From an uncultured Eggerthellaceae bacterium (GTDB lineage Bacteria > Actinomycetota > Coriobacteriia > Coriobacteriales > Eggerthellaceae), in the NCBI GenBank assembly GCA_946618265.1, contig CAMOLA010000003.1:19694-83693 (forward strand): a DNA stretch of 64,000 nucleotides, given 5' to 3'. Each line of letters opens with the position of its first letter. Within the stretch, counting starts at the first letter, position 1. The notes below the pieces were generated by a model. The model worked only from the letters and a program-made list of their open reading frames with translations, did not search any database and was not told where the DNA came from. Made by a program: the position numbers and the translations under genes. Of the stretch, positions 33,173 to 43,132 are shown piece after piece.

Positions 33173-34555
33173 ATGAAGAAACGGATGTGGGCGTTCGCGC
33201 TCGTCCTAGCGGTGTTCGCGGCATTGGCGCTTGCAGGATGCAGTGGTGCGCAGACGAGCTCGTCAGCTGCGGCGAGCGGGTCTTCCGAGGCGGCCAGCGC
33301 CAGCGCCTCGGCCGAATCGGCCAGTGCGCAGGCGTCGTCCGCTAGCGCCGAGCAGGCGGCGTCTTCCGGCGCTGCGGAGTCGACGGTGCCGTTGCTGAAG
33401 TTCAATGGCGTGCCTACGCCCAGCTTCAACCCGGTGAACAACTTCACCGAGCCGGGCGAGATGACCGACGTCGAGGTCGAGAAGGCTGACCGTGCCATTA
33501 GGGCGTACGAGCCTAAGCAGGAATCGCTGCTCGTCAACAAGGCCAAGAGCTTCTATTACCATGACAACCTGGACGCCGACACCAAGGCCCTCTACGATGG
33601 CCTCATGAGCCTGCTCGAGGATCCGACGACCACCGACCACGTCGTGGCCGTGACGTTGCCGAGCGCTTCTGACCAGGAAAAGCTCGCCGACAGCTTCTAT
33701 CTCGCCATGTTCTCCATCCAGTACGACCATCCCGAGTTCTTCTGGATGTACAACGGCATCGAGACCGAGATCGCGGCCAAGGTCAATCCCGCAGGCGACA
33801 AGGTCTATTTCTTCCTGGACAAGCCCTACAAGAACTACGAGAAGGAGATGAAGGCCTTCAACGAGGCCGCCGACAAGCTCCTGGCCGACATCGACATGAG
33901 CGCCTCCGACGCTGACAAAGCCTTGGCCATCCACGACAAGCTGTGCGCGCTCGTCTCCTATGACTACGAAGAAGCAGAGAAGGCGAGCAAGGGCAGCGAC
34001 TTGGCCCACACCGCCTATGGCGTCCTCGTGGCGAACGGCAAGGGCGAAGAGCACAAGGCGGTCTGCGACGGCTATTCGCTGGCATACGAGTATCTGCTGC
34101 AGCAGGTCGGCATCGAGGCCATCGTCATGGTGGGCGAGGGCGGCTCGAAGGACAATTCCGGTCCGCATGCCTGGAGCCTCGTGAAGCTCGACGGCGATTG
34201 GTACGAGGTCGACTGCACGTGGGACGACTCCATGACCGAATGGAAGAGCGCCCTGGAACAGGCTAAGAAGGACGACCCCGGCAACGAGGCGCTTCCGTAC
34301 TACGAGAAGGCCCTCAACGACGAAGCGTATTACGGCATCATCACGCATTACCAGTACAACCTGACCACGAAGCAGTTCGAGGACTACACGCCTGGTCCGG
34401 AATGCACGTACAAGTTCGACGACGCGGAGCTCACGCTTCCGCAGCCGGGCTTCCACAAGCGCGCGTGCGACCTGCAAGGTTACGAGTACTACGACACCAT
34501 GACCAAGATGGCTCCCGAGGCGACGGGCACGAAGCACGCCTACGCGGCCAAGTAG
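33173..34555 (+). CDS. Lipoprotein with transglutaminase-like domain
   Basis: This 460-aa exported protein has a lipobox LALAGC after the signal segment (MWAFALVLAVFAALA), then a Ser/Ala-rich linker of ~55 residues. The C-terminal half carries a transglutaminase-core fold. The Cys lies in KAVCDGYSLAYEYLL, the His in SGPHAWSLVKL and the Asp in WYEVDCTWDD, the complete Cys-His-Asp triad in the usual spacing. Bacterial members act as peptidases or crosslinking enzymes outside the cell. The substrate here is unknown. GAGGAGGG precedes the ATG at 33173. In-frame Met upstream at 33143 has no site. It may process surface proteins such as the giants earlier in the window (inference). Confidence 0.88.
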   Translation: MKKRMWAFALVLAVFAALALAGCSGAQTSSSAAASGSSEAASASASAESASAQASSASAEQAASSGAAESTVPLLKFNGVPTPSFNPVNNFTEPGEMTDVEVEKADRAIRAYEPKQESLLVNKAKSFYYHDNLDADTKALYDGLMSLLEDPTTTDHVVAVTLPSASDQEKLADSFYLAMFSIQYDHPEFFWMYNGIETEIAAKVNPAGDKVYFFLDKPYKNYEKEMKAFNEAADKLLADIDMSASDADKALAIHDKLCALVSYDYEEAEKASKGSDLAHTAYGVLVANGKGEEHKAVCDGYSLAYEYLLQQVGIEAIVMVGEGGSKDNSGPHAWSLVKLDGDWYEVDCTWDDSMTEWKSALEQAKKDDPGNEALPYYEKALNDEAYYGIITHYQYNLTTKQFEDYTPGPECTYKFDDAELTLPQPGFHKRACDLQGYEYYDTMTKMAPEATGTKHAYAAK

Positions 34556-34611
34556 CGCATTCGGCTATTCCTCGACATGCTGAGGAAGCCGTCAAAACAA
34601 GATTTGCTCGA

Positions 34612-34645
34612 AATGGGGCTAGCGCATGAATGCGCTAGCCCCATT
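34612..34645. terminator. 15-bp perfect hairpin after the transglutaminase gene
   Basis: The arms AATGGGGCTAGCGCA and TGCGCTAGCCCCATT surround a 4-base loop (TGAA), 56 bases after the stop. A T-run is lacking, so it may be another dispersed palindrome that also stops transcription. Confidence 0.6.
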
Positions 34646-34997
34646 GCTCGTCTGCCTTCTGCAGGGGTGTGCATGCCTCCTTTGTTGTGAATTGCTCGAT
34701 TCTCGAAATATTCGTCGGTTTACACGGATTTTGACGTTGGGTGGTCTCTTGATTGACCAAATGTCAAAGATTGCTGAAAACCTTTGGAAATGCATGAAAA
34801 CACAAGGAGTTAACGGGCGTATAAGGCAGGTAACAATTATTTCTAAAAGTGAAAAATTGTGCATTTGACGGGCAATTTCTTTAATACATGGCGTATAGTA
34901 ATCGGCGTATTCTCGAAGTGAGGATGAGTGCCGTCGCCATGCGGCACGCAGCTTAGGCCCTCCGAATCCATGTGGGGGGAGAGGAAAGAGGAAAGAA
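34646..34997 (+). promoter_or_regulatory. AT-rich leader and promoter region of the cold-shock gene
   Basis: There is no coding sequence in this AT-rich 350-bp stretch, unlike its GC-rich surroundings. It includes TTGACG at about 34865 and TATAGT near 34891, but their spacing (about 21-23 bp) is too wide for a standard promoter. A long leader is common for cold-shock genes, where it folds differently at low temperature. Confidence 0.4.
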
Positions 34998-35201
34998 ATG
35001 GCGCAAGGTACAGTGAAGTGGTTCAACCCGGAAAAAGGCTACGGCTTCATCTCCCAAGAGGGCGGCGAGGACTTGTTCGTGCACTGGTCTGAGATCCAGA
35101 TGGACGGCTACAAGACGCTCGACGAGGGCGCTGCTGTCGAGTTTGAGGTTACGCAGGGCGATAACGGCAAACTGCAGGCCTCCAACGTCAGGAAGCTCTA
35201 G
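34998..35201 (+). CDS. csp: Cold-shock protein (CspA/CspD family)
   Basis: This 67-aa single cold-shock domain is a small cytoplasmic OB-fold protein that binds single-stranded RNA and DNA and melts mRNA structure. The RNP1 motif KGYGFIS and RNP2-like motif DLFVHWSEI are intact, and the N-terminus [17 protein letters not shown] is typical. AGAGGAAAGAGGAAAG precedes the ATG at 34998. It is monocistronic, with an AT-rich leader upstream and a strong terminator at 35261-35291. Confidence 0.97.
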   Translation: MAQGTVKWFNPEKGYGFISQEGGEDLFVHWSEIQMDGYKTLDEGAAVEFEVTQGDNGKLQASNVRKL

Positions 35202-35260
35202 GCCTTTCGTTTCCTCGCGGGTTCGTTAGAGGATCCGGGTAGCTGGAACAAAACCGGTAT

Positions 35261-35291
35261 AAGTCGGCTCCCATCTGGGAGCCGACTTTTT
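35261..35291 (+). terminator. Intrinsic terminator of the cold-shock gene
   Basis: A 13-bp stem (AAGTCGGCTCCCA and complement) with a 2-base loop ends in five to six T, about 60 bases past the stop. It also faces the 3' end of the YbjN gene and may act in both directions. Confidence 0.9.
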
Positions 35292-35359
35292 GTTGCCGTT
35301 TGCGATGTGCCGTGCGATTCGAATGCCGAGCGTCGAGTCGTTAGTCGTTGCTTGCGCCG

Positions 35360-35791
35360 TTAGCTCCAGATGCTCTTCATGAGCTCGGGGTAGGCGTCGT
35401 CTATGATGGACGCTGCGCGCATGACGATTTCGATGCAGGCGTCGCCGACGTTCTGCTCGTCGAAGATGACATCGGCATCGGCGATGATGTCGTTGTCGTC
35501 GTCGAGGTAGAACTTGATCCAGCGGAACTTGTGGTTGCATTCGTTGAGCGTGAGCAGCATCTTGGACGTCTTCTCGACGGGCACGTTGGCGATGGCCGAC
35601 GTCTGCAGTTGCGCGCTTTCGCCGTCCTCGTCGAAAATCAGGTGGATGGCGACGTGGGTATAGGAGAAATCGCCGCCGCCGAACGTGAGCACGATCATGG
35701 GCTTTTCGAAATCGCTGACGTGCTGGAAGAGGAGTTCGCGTTCCGCGAGCGCACGTCCGACTCGGTTGACCTGCTCCTTGACGTCTGGCAT
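35360..35791 (-). CDS. YbjN domain protein
   Basis: This 143-aa protein has a YbjN fold, related to type III secretion chaperones and found in many bacteria as a stress-linked or regulatory protein of unknown mechanism. It shows ERELLFQHVSDFEKPMIVL, the strand pair DFSYTHVAIHLIFDEDGE, and the conserved MLLTLNECNHKFRWIKFYLD block, followed by a C-terminal helix (IEIVMRAASIIDDAYPELM). The ATG at 35791 has GGAAGG 7 bases upstream. It is convergent with the cold-shock gene and shares the terminator between them. Confidence 0.85.
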   Translation of the reverse strand: MPDVKEQVNRVGRALAERELLFQHVSDFEKPMIVLTFGGGDFSYTHVAIHLIFDEDGESAQLQTSAIANVPVEKTSKMLLTLNECNHKFRWIKFYLDDDNDIIADADVIFDEQNVGDACIEIVMRAASIIDDAYPELMKSIWS

Positions 35792-35854
35792 ATCGAATCC
35801 TTCCCGTAAAGCCCGTCAATGCCCGAAGCTATTGTACCGCAGGCTCGAATATGC

Positions 35855-35890
35855 CATGGCGGGTTCGCAAAACATCGCGAACCCGCCATG
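35855..35890. repeat. 14-bp perfect palindrome CATGGCGGGTTCGC
   Basis: Two exact arms around an 8-base loop lie upstream of the YbjN gene and upstream of the AddB gene, that is between divergent genes. It is therefore unlikely to be the terminator of either. Confidence 0.7.
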
Positions 35891-36021
35891 TAAGCCCCCT
35901 TGAAGTCCTTGCGAGCGATTCCGGTGGCGGGGTGAACAAAGGTTATATGCACTACGTGGTCGGAGGGAAGGCCGCCACCGCGAATCGCTGATTGTCAGAA
36001 TACGCCGCTGCCGATGTCTTA

Positions 36022-36244
36022 GTGTCGCGATAATGGGACAGTAAAATGCTTGTGCGTTACCGTTCACGCTGGCCTCTCGACTGTCCGCCCTGGTCATCGG
36101 CAGGGCGCTAGGCCTACAGCTGCTCGCGTATTAGAATTATTCAAGTTTGTGGCTGCGCAAGCGGCTACGCACCCCACCGCTGACCTGGGCGGCTGGGGAG
36201 TTAATAGTAACCCCATCGCATCTATATGTCCCACAATCGCGACT
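36022..36244. mobile_element. ~220-bp MITE-like element or IS remnant with inverted ends
   Basis: The left end GTCGCGATAATGGGACA and right end TGTCCCACAATCGCGAC are inverted repeats of 17 bases with two mismatches, separated by ~185 bases. The interior has no intact gene in any frame. A decayed transposase 3' end is possible but not demonstrated. No clear target duplication is visible. It lies just upstream of addB and supplies part of its leader. Confidence 0.5.
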
Positions 36245-36295
36245 CCGAGGCTTTTGTTTTGGGGTAAAGTCTTACCATTCGGAGATGCGAGAGGA

Positions 36296-39130
36296 ATGGT
36301 GAGCGTGAGCGAGTTCGATAAAAGCTACGACGTGGTGCTGCTGCCGACCTTCGCCCAGGTGGAGGATTGGCGCAAGGGTGCTGCGCGTCAAGGGGCGAGC
36401 GGCCTGTTTTCCCAGACTGTTACGACGTTCAACGCCTGGGTGGCCGATCTGTGGGAGCTCCATGGCGATGGGCGCGCCATCGTCGACTCGTTGCAGCGAC
36501 AGGTGGTCATGCAGGCGGCTTTCGAGCGCGCGGACGTGACGGGACTCGTCGCGTCCGCCGGCGTCGTCAAGCTCGCGGCCCGGTGCGTGCGGCAAGCTTC
36601 GGGATTGCCCGAATTCGAGCACGCGGTCGACGAAGCCAAGCGGGGGATGCGCTCCGAGGCGCTCTCCGAGCGGGAGGCGGCCTTCCTGACGGGCGTCGCA
36701 TGCTATCGCGATCTGCTCGAAGAGTCCGGCTTGGTCGAGCTGGGAAGCGCCGCGGCATTCTTGGCCGGGCAGTCGCGTCGGGTGTTTGCCCGACCCTTGC
36801 GCGTGCTCGTCGCCGAGGCTGCGCCTCTCGACTGGATCATAGGACGGTTTCTGGGGTCGTGCGACCATCTGCGGGTCGACGTGCGCGAGGCCGATGGGGC
36901 GTCGGGCGTCGCGCGGGCGGCCGAAGGCATCGACGTGCGGTTCGCGTTTCCGTCGGGCCGCTACGCCCAGCCGGGCCTCGTCGTCGACCTGGTTCGCGAA
37001 ACATGCGGGCGTTCGGGTTTCGGTCAATCGCATCAAGCGGTCGTTGCCTGCAAGGATCCGCTGGGCATGTACAAGCAAGCCGAAGCGGCGCTGGCCGATG
37101 CGGGCGTTCGCGCTTGCGTTCAGGCCCAGGTCAAGTTCTCGTCGACGGATTTCGGGAGGCAGTTTCTGTCGCTTGCCGACGTGCTCGACGACGACGCTTG
37201 GTCGGTCGATCGGCTTTCCGATGCCATCGCGCCGCCGTTTGCCGGAATCGGGATGTCCGACGTTCTCGAGTTGGACAGGCGCCTGCGCGCCGATCGCCTC
37301 GCCCGCCGAGACGATTGCCTTGCCGAGCTGCGCATGACCTCCGACACGTTTTCCCATCTGGAAGAGCTCGCCGCCGACCCGGATGCCGACGTTCTGCTCG
37401 GCGTGTTCGAGCAAATAGCGTTCACGGCGAAGGGCCGCTCCGATGCTTGGAGGGCCGAACAGCTCAGCGCCGCTGCCGCCCTGCGCTCGTGCACGACGGC
37501 GGCCCGACATGTGGGCGCGTCCATGGCCGCGTGCGTGCGCGTGCTCGAAGACACGATGGTCACCGTCTCGTACGAAGGGTCGACTAATGCCGCCTGCGAA
37601 GGGGCGGCCGATGCGGCAGATGCAGCCGATGCGGATTCGCGCGAAACTCCGCCGCTCGTGGTTTTCACGACGCAGGCCGCTGCGGCGCGAATGGGATCGG
37701 GGTCGTGCGACCAGGTCATCCTGTGCGACCTCACGTCGGAGGAATACCCGATCGCCGACAAGGACGACGCGGCGTCCACCTTGTTCGCGAAGATCGGCTT
37801 GCTGCCGACCGACGGGGCGCTGGCGCGCGCCAGGCGCACGTTCGCCGCGCTCCAGCGCCTCGCGCGCGAACAGATCGTCTGCATGAGGCCCCTCAACGAC
37901 GTCAACGGAACCGAGACCTACCCCTCGGCGGTGCTGCAGGAGTTCGTGGACGCCTACCGCGACGACGCAACTTCGCAAGACGACGTCGACGAGGTGTACG
38001 GCCTGCCTCCGATGCTGCGCGATGCACTGGTCCAACGCGGCGAAGAGCTCCTCTATGCCAACGCCGCCTGCCTGCCGGTCGGGGCGGTGCAGCCCATGGC
38101 GTGCGAGGCCGATCGTGCGGGGCTCGGTTACCTGCCCGAAGCGCAAAGGGGGGTGGTCGCGCTTTCCCGCCGCGGGAGCGACGGGGGCGTCATTCCGGGA
38201 TTCAGTCCGTCTCCATCCCAGGTCGAGACGTATCTCGAGTGCCCATACAGGTGGTATGCGCAAAGCCGCCTCAAGGTCGAGGGGCTCGACGAGGGGTTCG
38301 GTCCGCTCGAGCGGGGCTCGTTTTGCCATGCGGTCCTGCAGGAATTCTACCAGCGGTTCCAGGACGCGGGGCAGCTCAAGGTCAATGCCGACAATCTCGA
38401 GCAGGCCAAGGCGCTCATAAGTGAGGTCGCCGACGAGCTGGCAGATCTCCAGTATCAGCTCGAGCCTGGCAGCGGGCGCTACGTCGCAACCAACCAAATC
38501 GAAGCCCGCGAGGTCCAGGCGTGCAAAGATCAGCTGGTTTCGTACCTCGATTTCGAATCCCAGTTCCTTCCCGGGTTTCATCCGGCGTACTTGGAGCGTT
38601 CGTTCGCGCCCGAGGACGGTGCACGCTATGCCGGCCGATTGTTCGTCGGCACGGTCGATAGGATCGACGTCGATGATGCGGGCAACGCGGTCGTCATCGA
38701 CTACAAGGGGTCGGTGTCGGGCGCGCATTGCATCGCGGGCAAGACCGCCTGCAACCCGGGCAAGGTCCAGACGCGCATGTACGCGCAGGTCGTCGGCCGC
38801 GAACTGGGATTGCACGTCGTGGGCGCGCTGTACGTGAGCTATGGCGCCAGACGCGAGTGCACGGGCGCGTACGACGGCCTCGTGCTCGAATCCCCGCATC
38901 TGCCGGCCATGCGGCACGACAAGTGCTGTTGCGCGGCATCGGGTTCGGCCGAATCGGGCGAGCCCGGCGATTTCTCGCAGTTGTCCTTTGCCGATATGCT
39001 CGACCAGACCGAGCAGGTCATCTCGGCTGCCGTCGATGCCATGGAGGCCGGCATCGTGGATCCCGAACCCATCGATGGCGACGCCTGCACGTATTGCCCC
39101 GTCGTCCATTGTCCGAAACGAGGTGCCTAG
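36296..39130 (+). CDS. AddB-like / PD-(D/E)XK nuclease subunit of a double-strand-break repair complex
   Basis: This protein has about 944 aa. Its C-terminal third is a PD-(D/E)XK nuclease of the RecB/AddB type: ECPYRWYAQSRLKVEG, GSFCHAVLQEFY, GTVDRIDVDD, VVIDYKGS and QTRMYAQVV. It ends in Cys-rich ACTYCPVVHCPK, which with the Cys in ECPY fits the iron-sulphur staple of AddB. The N-terminal part resembles an inactivated helicase and has no Walker A motif, unlike Bacillus AddB. The 3-base gap to the AddA-like gene shows that they form an operon and probably one complex that resects broken DNA ends. Start choice is weak: ATG 36296, GTG 36299 and GTG 36305 all lie near GAGAGG. Confidence 0.88.
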   Translation: MVSVSEFDKSYDVVLLPTFAQVEDWRKGAARQGASGLFSQTVTTFNAWVADLWELHGDGRAIVDSLQRQVVMQAAFERADVTGLVASAGVVKLAARCVRQASGLPEFEHAVDEAKRGMRSEALSEREAAFLTGVACYRDLLEESGLVELGSAAAFLAGQSRRVFARPLRVLVAEAAPLDWIIGRFLGSCDHLRVDVREADGASGVARAAEGIDVRFAFPSGRYAQPGLVVDLVRETCGRSGFGQSHQAVVACKDPLGMYKQAEAALADAGVRACVQAQVKFSSTDFGRQFLSLADVLDDDAWSVDRLSDAIAPPFAGIGMSDVLELDRRLRADRLARRDDCLAELRMTSDTFSHLEELAADPDADVLLGVFEQIAFTAKGRSDAWRAEQLSAAAALRSCTTAARHVGASMAACVRVLEDTMVTVSYEGSTNAACEGAADAADAADADSRETPPLVVFTTQAAAARMGSGSCDQVILCDLTSEEYPIADKDDAASTLFAKIGLLPTDGALARARRTFAALQRLAREQIVCMRPLNDVNGTETYPSAVLQEFVDAYRDDATSQDDVDEVYGLPPMLRDALVQRGEELLYANAACLPVGAVQPMACEADRAGLGYLPEAQRGVVALSRRGSDGGVIPGFSPSPSQVETYLECPYRWYAQSRLKVEGLDEGFGPLERGSFCHAVLQEFYQRFQDAGQLKVNADNLEQAKALISEVADELADLQYQLEPGSGRYVATNQIEAREVQACKDQLVSYLDFESQFLPGFHPAYLERSFAPEDGARYAGRLFVGTVDRIDVDDAGNAVVIDYKGSVSGAHCIAGKTACNPGKVQTRMYAQVVGRELGLHVVGALYVSYGARRECTGAYDGLVLESPHLPAMRHDKCCCAASGSAESGEPGDFSQLSFADMLDQTEQVISAAVDAMEAGIVDPEPIDGDACTYCPVVHCPKRGA

Positions 39131-39133
39131 ATC

Positions 39134-42100
39134 ATGAGCTTCACACCCGGTCAGGAGAAATGCATCAACACGCTCGACCGCTCCCTCGTGGTCGCGGCCG
39201 GCGCGGGTTCGGGAAAGACGTTCACGCTGACGAAGCGCATCGTGCATGCCATACAGTCAGGTGCGGTGGACGGCATAGACCGCATATGCGCCATCACGTT
39301 CACGAACAAGGCCGCTGGAGAGCTAAAGTCGCGCATCAAGGCCGAGCTGCGGGCATGCGGGCTGAACGAGCAGGCCTTGCACGTCGACGAAGCCTGGGTT
39401 TCGACCATTCACGGCATGTGCGCCCGCATCCTGCGCGCGCACGCCATCGAGCTCGATTTGGATCCCACGTTCGCCATGGCCGACCAGGTGGTGACCGACA
39501 CGCTGCGCGATCGCGCGATCGAACAGGTGCTGATGGAGGCGCAGTCCGGCGCCGTCTGGCCCGATTGCGACGTGAGCGCAGAGTCGGTCGATGCCCTATT
39601 CGCCGAGTATCCCGCCCGGTCCTACGGCCCGCGTGGCAGTTCGGTCGAATCGATGCTCAAGACCCTCATGGCCGCTGCCGGCGGCAACAAGAACGGGTTC
39701 GACGCGTTCGTGATGCCCGAGCCGCGCGTCAACCCCGCCCAGCTCGTCGATGCGGCCCTCGAGTCTTACGAGGCGGTCGCCGCCCTGGCCCAGGGCCAGA
39801 AGCCCAACGAGGCCCGCGAGGCGTGGGCCGCTTCGGTCGCGGAGACCGCCGCGGCCATCAGGTCCGAGATGCAGGAAGGCCATGCGGGCGACCCCCTCTG
39901 GGCACTGCGCGCCCTCGACAGGCTCGAAGCGCCCAGGAAAACGGGAACGGCAGACTACAAGGAGCAGGTCGCCCAGGCGCTCGACCTGTACGGCATGTGC
40001 GTCATGGAGCTGCGGCTTGCCGCCGCATCCTCCCATCTGGCGACGCTTACGGCCCTCGCGCGCGAGGCGCAATCGCTTTTCGCCGCATCCAAACGCGAGG
40101 CGGGCGTGCTGGACAACGACGATCTGCTCGTGCTCGCATCGCGGGCCATCGAGGACCATCCCGACATAGCGGCGCTCTACACCGACAAGTTCCAGCTCAT
40201 CATGGTCGACGAGTTCCAGGATACCGACCAGATGCAAGTCGATATGATCAAGCGGATGGCCGGCCCTAACGCATGCCGGCTGTGCACGGTGGGCGATGCC
40301 CAGCAGTCCATCTACCGGTTCCGCGGCGCCGACGTATCGGTGTATCGGCGCCACCTCGAGGAGGTGCGCTCGGCAAATCCCGACGACGTCATCATGCTGC
40401 CCGACAACTTCCGCAGCCATCGCGACGTGCTCAAGCTGGTCGATTGCGTGTTCGAGCGTCCGAGCATGTTCGGCGGCGAGTTCATGTCGTTGGCGCCCGG
40501 GCGCGACGACGCCCGCGTCAAGCGTCCCTACGCCCCCGGCGTTCCGCGCATTCGCGTGCAGCACGTGTCAACTCCATATAAAGGCGGGGCGAAGACCGAT
40601 GCCATGCGGGAACGTGCGGCGGCCCGCATCGCCGATGCGTTCGCCGACCTGCACGACCGCGGGCATTCGGCGGGCGAGATGGCGGTCTTGCTCGGCGGTA
40701 TGTCGCATGCCGACGTGTATGCGAGCGCGCTGCGCGACAGGGGGCTCGCTTGCGTTATCACCGGGGGGTCGGTGTTCTCCCGCATGCCCGAGGCTTCCAT
40801 GGTGCTCGACCTGGCGCGCGTCATCGCCAATCCTCACCATACGGAGGCCCTCCACAACGTGCTCACCGGGCCCCTGTTCGAACTCTGCGCGGGTGACCTC
40901 GCGCAAATAGCAACTTCGTTCGACGACCAGGGCGTTGCACGTCGGCGCGATTTGCACGCCGGGCTGCGCGCATGCGCACGCGCGCTTCGCGACGGCTCGG
41001 CGCCTTCGGATTGGTCGCCGCAGCTCGTCTTGGCGTTGCGGGTCATGGGGGAGGCCATCGGCGCGTCCCGGCGGTCCCGCACGTCACGCATCGTCACGCG
41101 CGCCGTCGAAGATTCCGGCTTGCTCTCGCGCTTGCAGGACCGCGGCGCCGAGGGGCTCGCAAGCGCGGGCAACGTGTACAAGGCGATTCGCATGCTATCC
41201 GATATCGAGGAAGCGGGTGCGGCGGGCCCGGCGGTCACCGCGCGGCTGTTCGAATCGATGCTCGCCGAGGCGAAGGAGCCGCCGGGAGCCCTTTCGGCGA
41301 CGGGCGGCGATTTCGTGCGCATCATGACGGTTCACGCATCGAAGGGGCTCGAGTTTCCCATAGTCGCGGTTGCGGAATTCAAGGATCCGCGCGCCGACTC
41401 CTCGAAGCTGCTCGCAAGCCAGATAGCCGGCAACGTGTACCTATCGCTCGATTTGCAGAACACCCTCAACGCGCTCGGCCCGGCCAAGGTCGACGGTCGC
41501 GTTCGCGCGGTGTACGCATCGCTCACGCAGGGCGCGGTTTGCGAGGACGATTTCGATCGCGCCGTCGTGGCGGCCGAAGGTGCGCTCGCCTTGCGGGCGG
41601 CCTTGTACGGGCGCGACGAGCTCGGCGAAAACGAGGAGCAGAAGCGCTTGCTCTACGTTGCCCTCACGCGTGCGAAGGAGGCCCTCGTCATCTCGCTGAC
41701 GGGCAAGTCGACCAAGGACAACCCGGGCGCCACCCCCAAGAGCGTCCTCGGCGCCATAGTGCCCGCCCTGGCGGGGGAAGGTGGCTCGTTCGATGTGGGC
41801 CGCACGGCCGTGAATTTCGGGGGAACGATGCCGGCGCTCGTCGAGCACGAGGCGCTCGTGCTCGACGGAGACGGCCAGCCGCTGCCTGCGGACCCGGACG
41901 GGCTTGCGTCAGCGTCGGACGACGGTCGGCCTTCGGGTGTCGAGGCGGCATCGGCTGGCCGAGACGATGGCATGCCGGATGATCGGGCCGTTGACGAGCC
42001 GCTGCAGGACGCGACGTTCTTCGTTCCCGCCCGCCAAGCCCACGTCGCCGTGCACCGACGTCCCTACGCTGCGGCCCACGAGGGCGTTTTCAGCTACTCG

Positions 42101-43072
42101 TCGATTGCGGAAGCGTCGCATGAGGGAGATGTGCTCGACCGGCTTGCGCGCGCGTACTCGGTTTCCGCCGATGCGGCGCAGGTTCAAGAGACCTTTGACC
42201 TATGGCTCCAGCCGTCCGATGATGCGAGTCCCGATTTCGACTTCGCGTTCAGCTGGCAGCAGGCCAACCGCAATGCCGCCGTCACCGACGAAGACGATGG
42301 GTCGTGGGCGTATACGGGAACGTCCTGCTCCGACTCCGACAAGGCGACCGACTTGGGCACGGCGTTCCACCGGCTTGCCCAGTACGCCGTCGCGGTTCGG
42401 GGCGCAAGCCCAAGTGCCACGGGCGCGGGCCCGCAAACGGATGCCGGTTGCGCAGCCGAGGGGTTTGACGGATCCGTTGGCGCCGCGGATGCCCACGGTA
42501 CGGCGGCATGTGCGCTCGCCAAACCCGACCGCAGCCGAATCGAGTCGCTCGCGCGCGCATGCAGGCTCGACGAGGTGCAGCTTAACCGCCTGGACGAAGC
42601 GCTCGACCGCTGGTTCGGGAGCGATATCGCCGCGCAAATGGCGCAATTCGAAGACCTGCGGGCCGAAGTGCCGTTCTTCCTGCCCGTTTCCGCGGTGGGC
42701 GGTGTGCTCGATGGCGACGGGGGACGTGGTGCCGACGAGGCAAACGAGGTCTTCCTCGAAGGCGAGATCGACCTGCTCGCGCTCGACGAGACGGGCCAGC
42801 GCGCCCGCGTGGTCGATTACAAGACCGGAGGCCGCGACGACGAGACCGAAGAGGACCTCAGGCGCAAGCACGTGCTGCAGGCGGCATGCTATGCGTATGC
42901 CATCATGCGTCAGGGCGTGTCCGAGGCGACTGCCGATTTCGTGCGCGTCGAGCGGGCCCGGGGCGATGCACCCGACCAGCCCCAATGCGTGCGGTATCAC
43001 TTTGCGGCCGATGACATACCGCAGTTGGAGCGCGCGATCGCTGAGGTGTATGCCGCTCGGACTACGGCGTGA
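39134..43072 (+). CDS. AddA-like UvrD-type helicase with RecB-type nuclease domain
   Basis: This 1312-aa ATP-dependent helicase-nuclease is the motor partner of the preceding AddB-like protein. SF1A helicase motifs are complete: AAGAGSGKTFTLTKRI (Walker A), AITFTNKAAGELKSRI (Ia), MVDEFQDTDQMQVD (II), GDAQQSIYRFRGADV (III), MTVHASKGLEFPIVAV (V) and LLYVALTRAKEALVIS (VI). The C-terminal nuclease shows FHRLAQYA, GEIDLLALDE, RVVDYKTGG and QAACYAY. Low-complexity Ala/Asp/Gly inserts (about residues 915-960 and 1090-1120) enlarge it. The ATG at 39134 follows GAGG and lies 3 bases after the previous stop. Chi recognition cannot be judged. Confidence 0.93.
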   Translation: MSFTPGQEKCINTLDRSLVVAAGAGSGKTFTLTKRIVHAIQSGAVDGIDRICAITFTNKAAGELKSRIKAELRACGLNEQALHVDEAWVSTIHGMCARILRAHAIELDLDPTFAMADQVVTDTLRDRAIEQVLMEAQSGAVWPDCDVSAESVDALFAEYPARSYGPRGSSVESMLKTLMAAAGGNKNGFDAFVMPEPRVNPAQLVDAALESYEAVAALAQGQKPNEAREAWAASVAETAAAIRSEMQEGHAGDPLWALRALDRLEAPRKTGTADYKEQVAQALDLYGMCVMELRLAAASSHLATLTALAREAQSLFAASKREAGVLDNDDLLVLASRAIEDHPDIAALYTDKFQLIMVDEFQDTDQMQVDMIKRMAGPNACRLCTVGDAQQSIYRFRGADVSVYRRHLEEVRSANPDDVIMLPDNFRSHRDVLKLVDCVFERPSMFGGEFMSLAPGRDDARVKRPYAPGVPRIRVQHVSTPYKGGAKTDAMRERAAARIADAFADLHDRGHSAGEMAVLLGGMSHADVYASALRDRGLACVITGGSVFSRMPEASMVLDLARVIANPHHTEALHNVLTGPLFELCAGDLAQIATSFDDQGVARRRDLHAGLRACARALRDGSAPSDWSPQLVLALRVMGEAIGASRRSRTSRIVTRAVEDSGLLSRLQDRGAEGLASAGNVYKAIRMLSDIEEAGAAGPAVTARLFESMLAEAKEPPGALSATGGDFVRIMTVHASKGLEFPIVAVAEFKDPRADSSKLLASQIAGNVYLSLDLQNTLNALGPAKVDGRVRAVYASLTQGAVCEDDFDRAVVAAEGALALRAALYGRDELGENEEQKRLLYVALTRAKEALVISLTGKSTKDNPGATPKSVLGAIVPALAGEGGSFDVGRTAVNFGGTMPALVEHEALVLDGDGQPLPADPDGLASASDDGRPSGVEAASAGRDDGMPDDRAVDEPLQDATFFVPARQAHVAVHRRPYAAAHEGVFSYSSIAEASHEGDVLDRLARAYSVSADAAQVQETFDLWLQPSDDASPDFDFAFSWQQANRNAAVTDEDDGSWAYTGTSCSDSDKATDLGTAFHRLAQYAVAVRGASPSATGAGPQTDAGCAAEGFDGSVGAADAHGTAACALAKPDRSRIESLARACRLDEVQLNRLDEALDRWFGSDIAAQMAQFEDLRAEVPFFLPVSAVGGVLDGDGGRGADEANEVFLEGEIDLLALDETGQRARVVDYKTGGRDDETEEDLRRKHVLQAACYAYAIMRQGVSEATADFVRVERARGDAPDQPQCVRYHFAADDIPQLERAIAEVYAARTTA

Positions 43073-43132
43073 TGGACCGTCGAAGAAGCGCTACAATGGC
43101 CTAAAACGCCGGGGCGAAAGGGGTACAAAGCC

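Noticed and set aside
36272..39247. Long minus-strand open frame antisense to the AddB-like gene
   Set aside because: It is a shadow of high-GC codon bias. It has no domain match, no ribosome site, and its composition mirrors the plus-strand gene.
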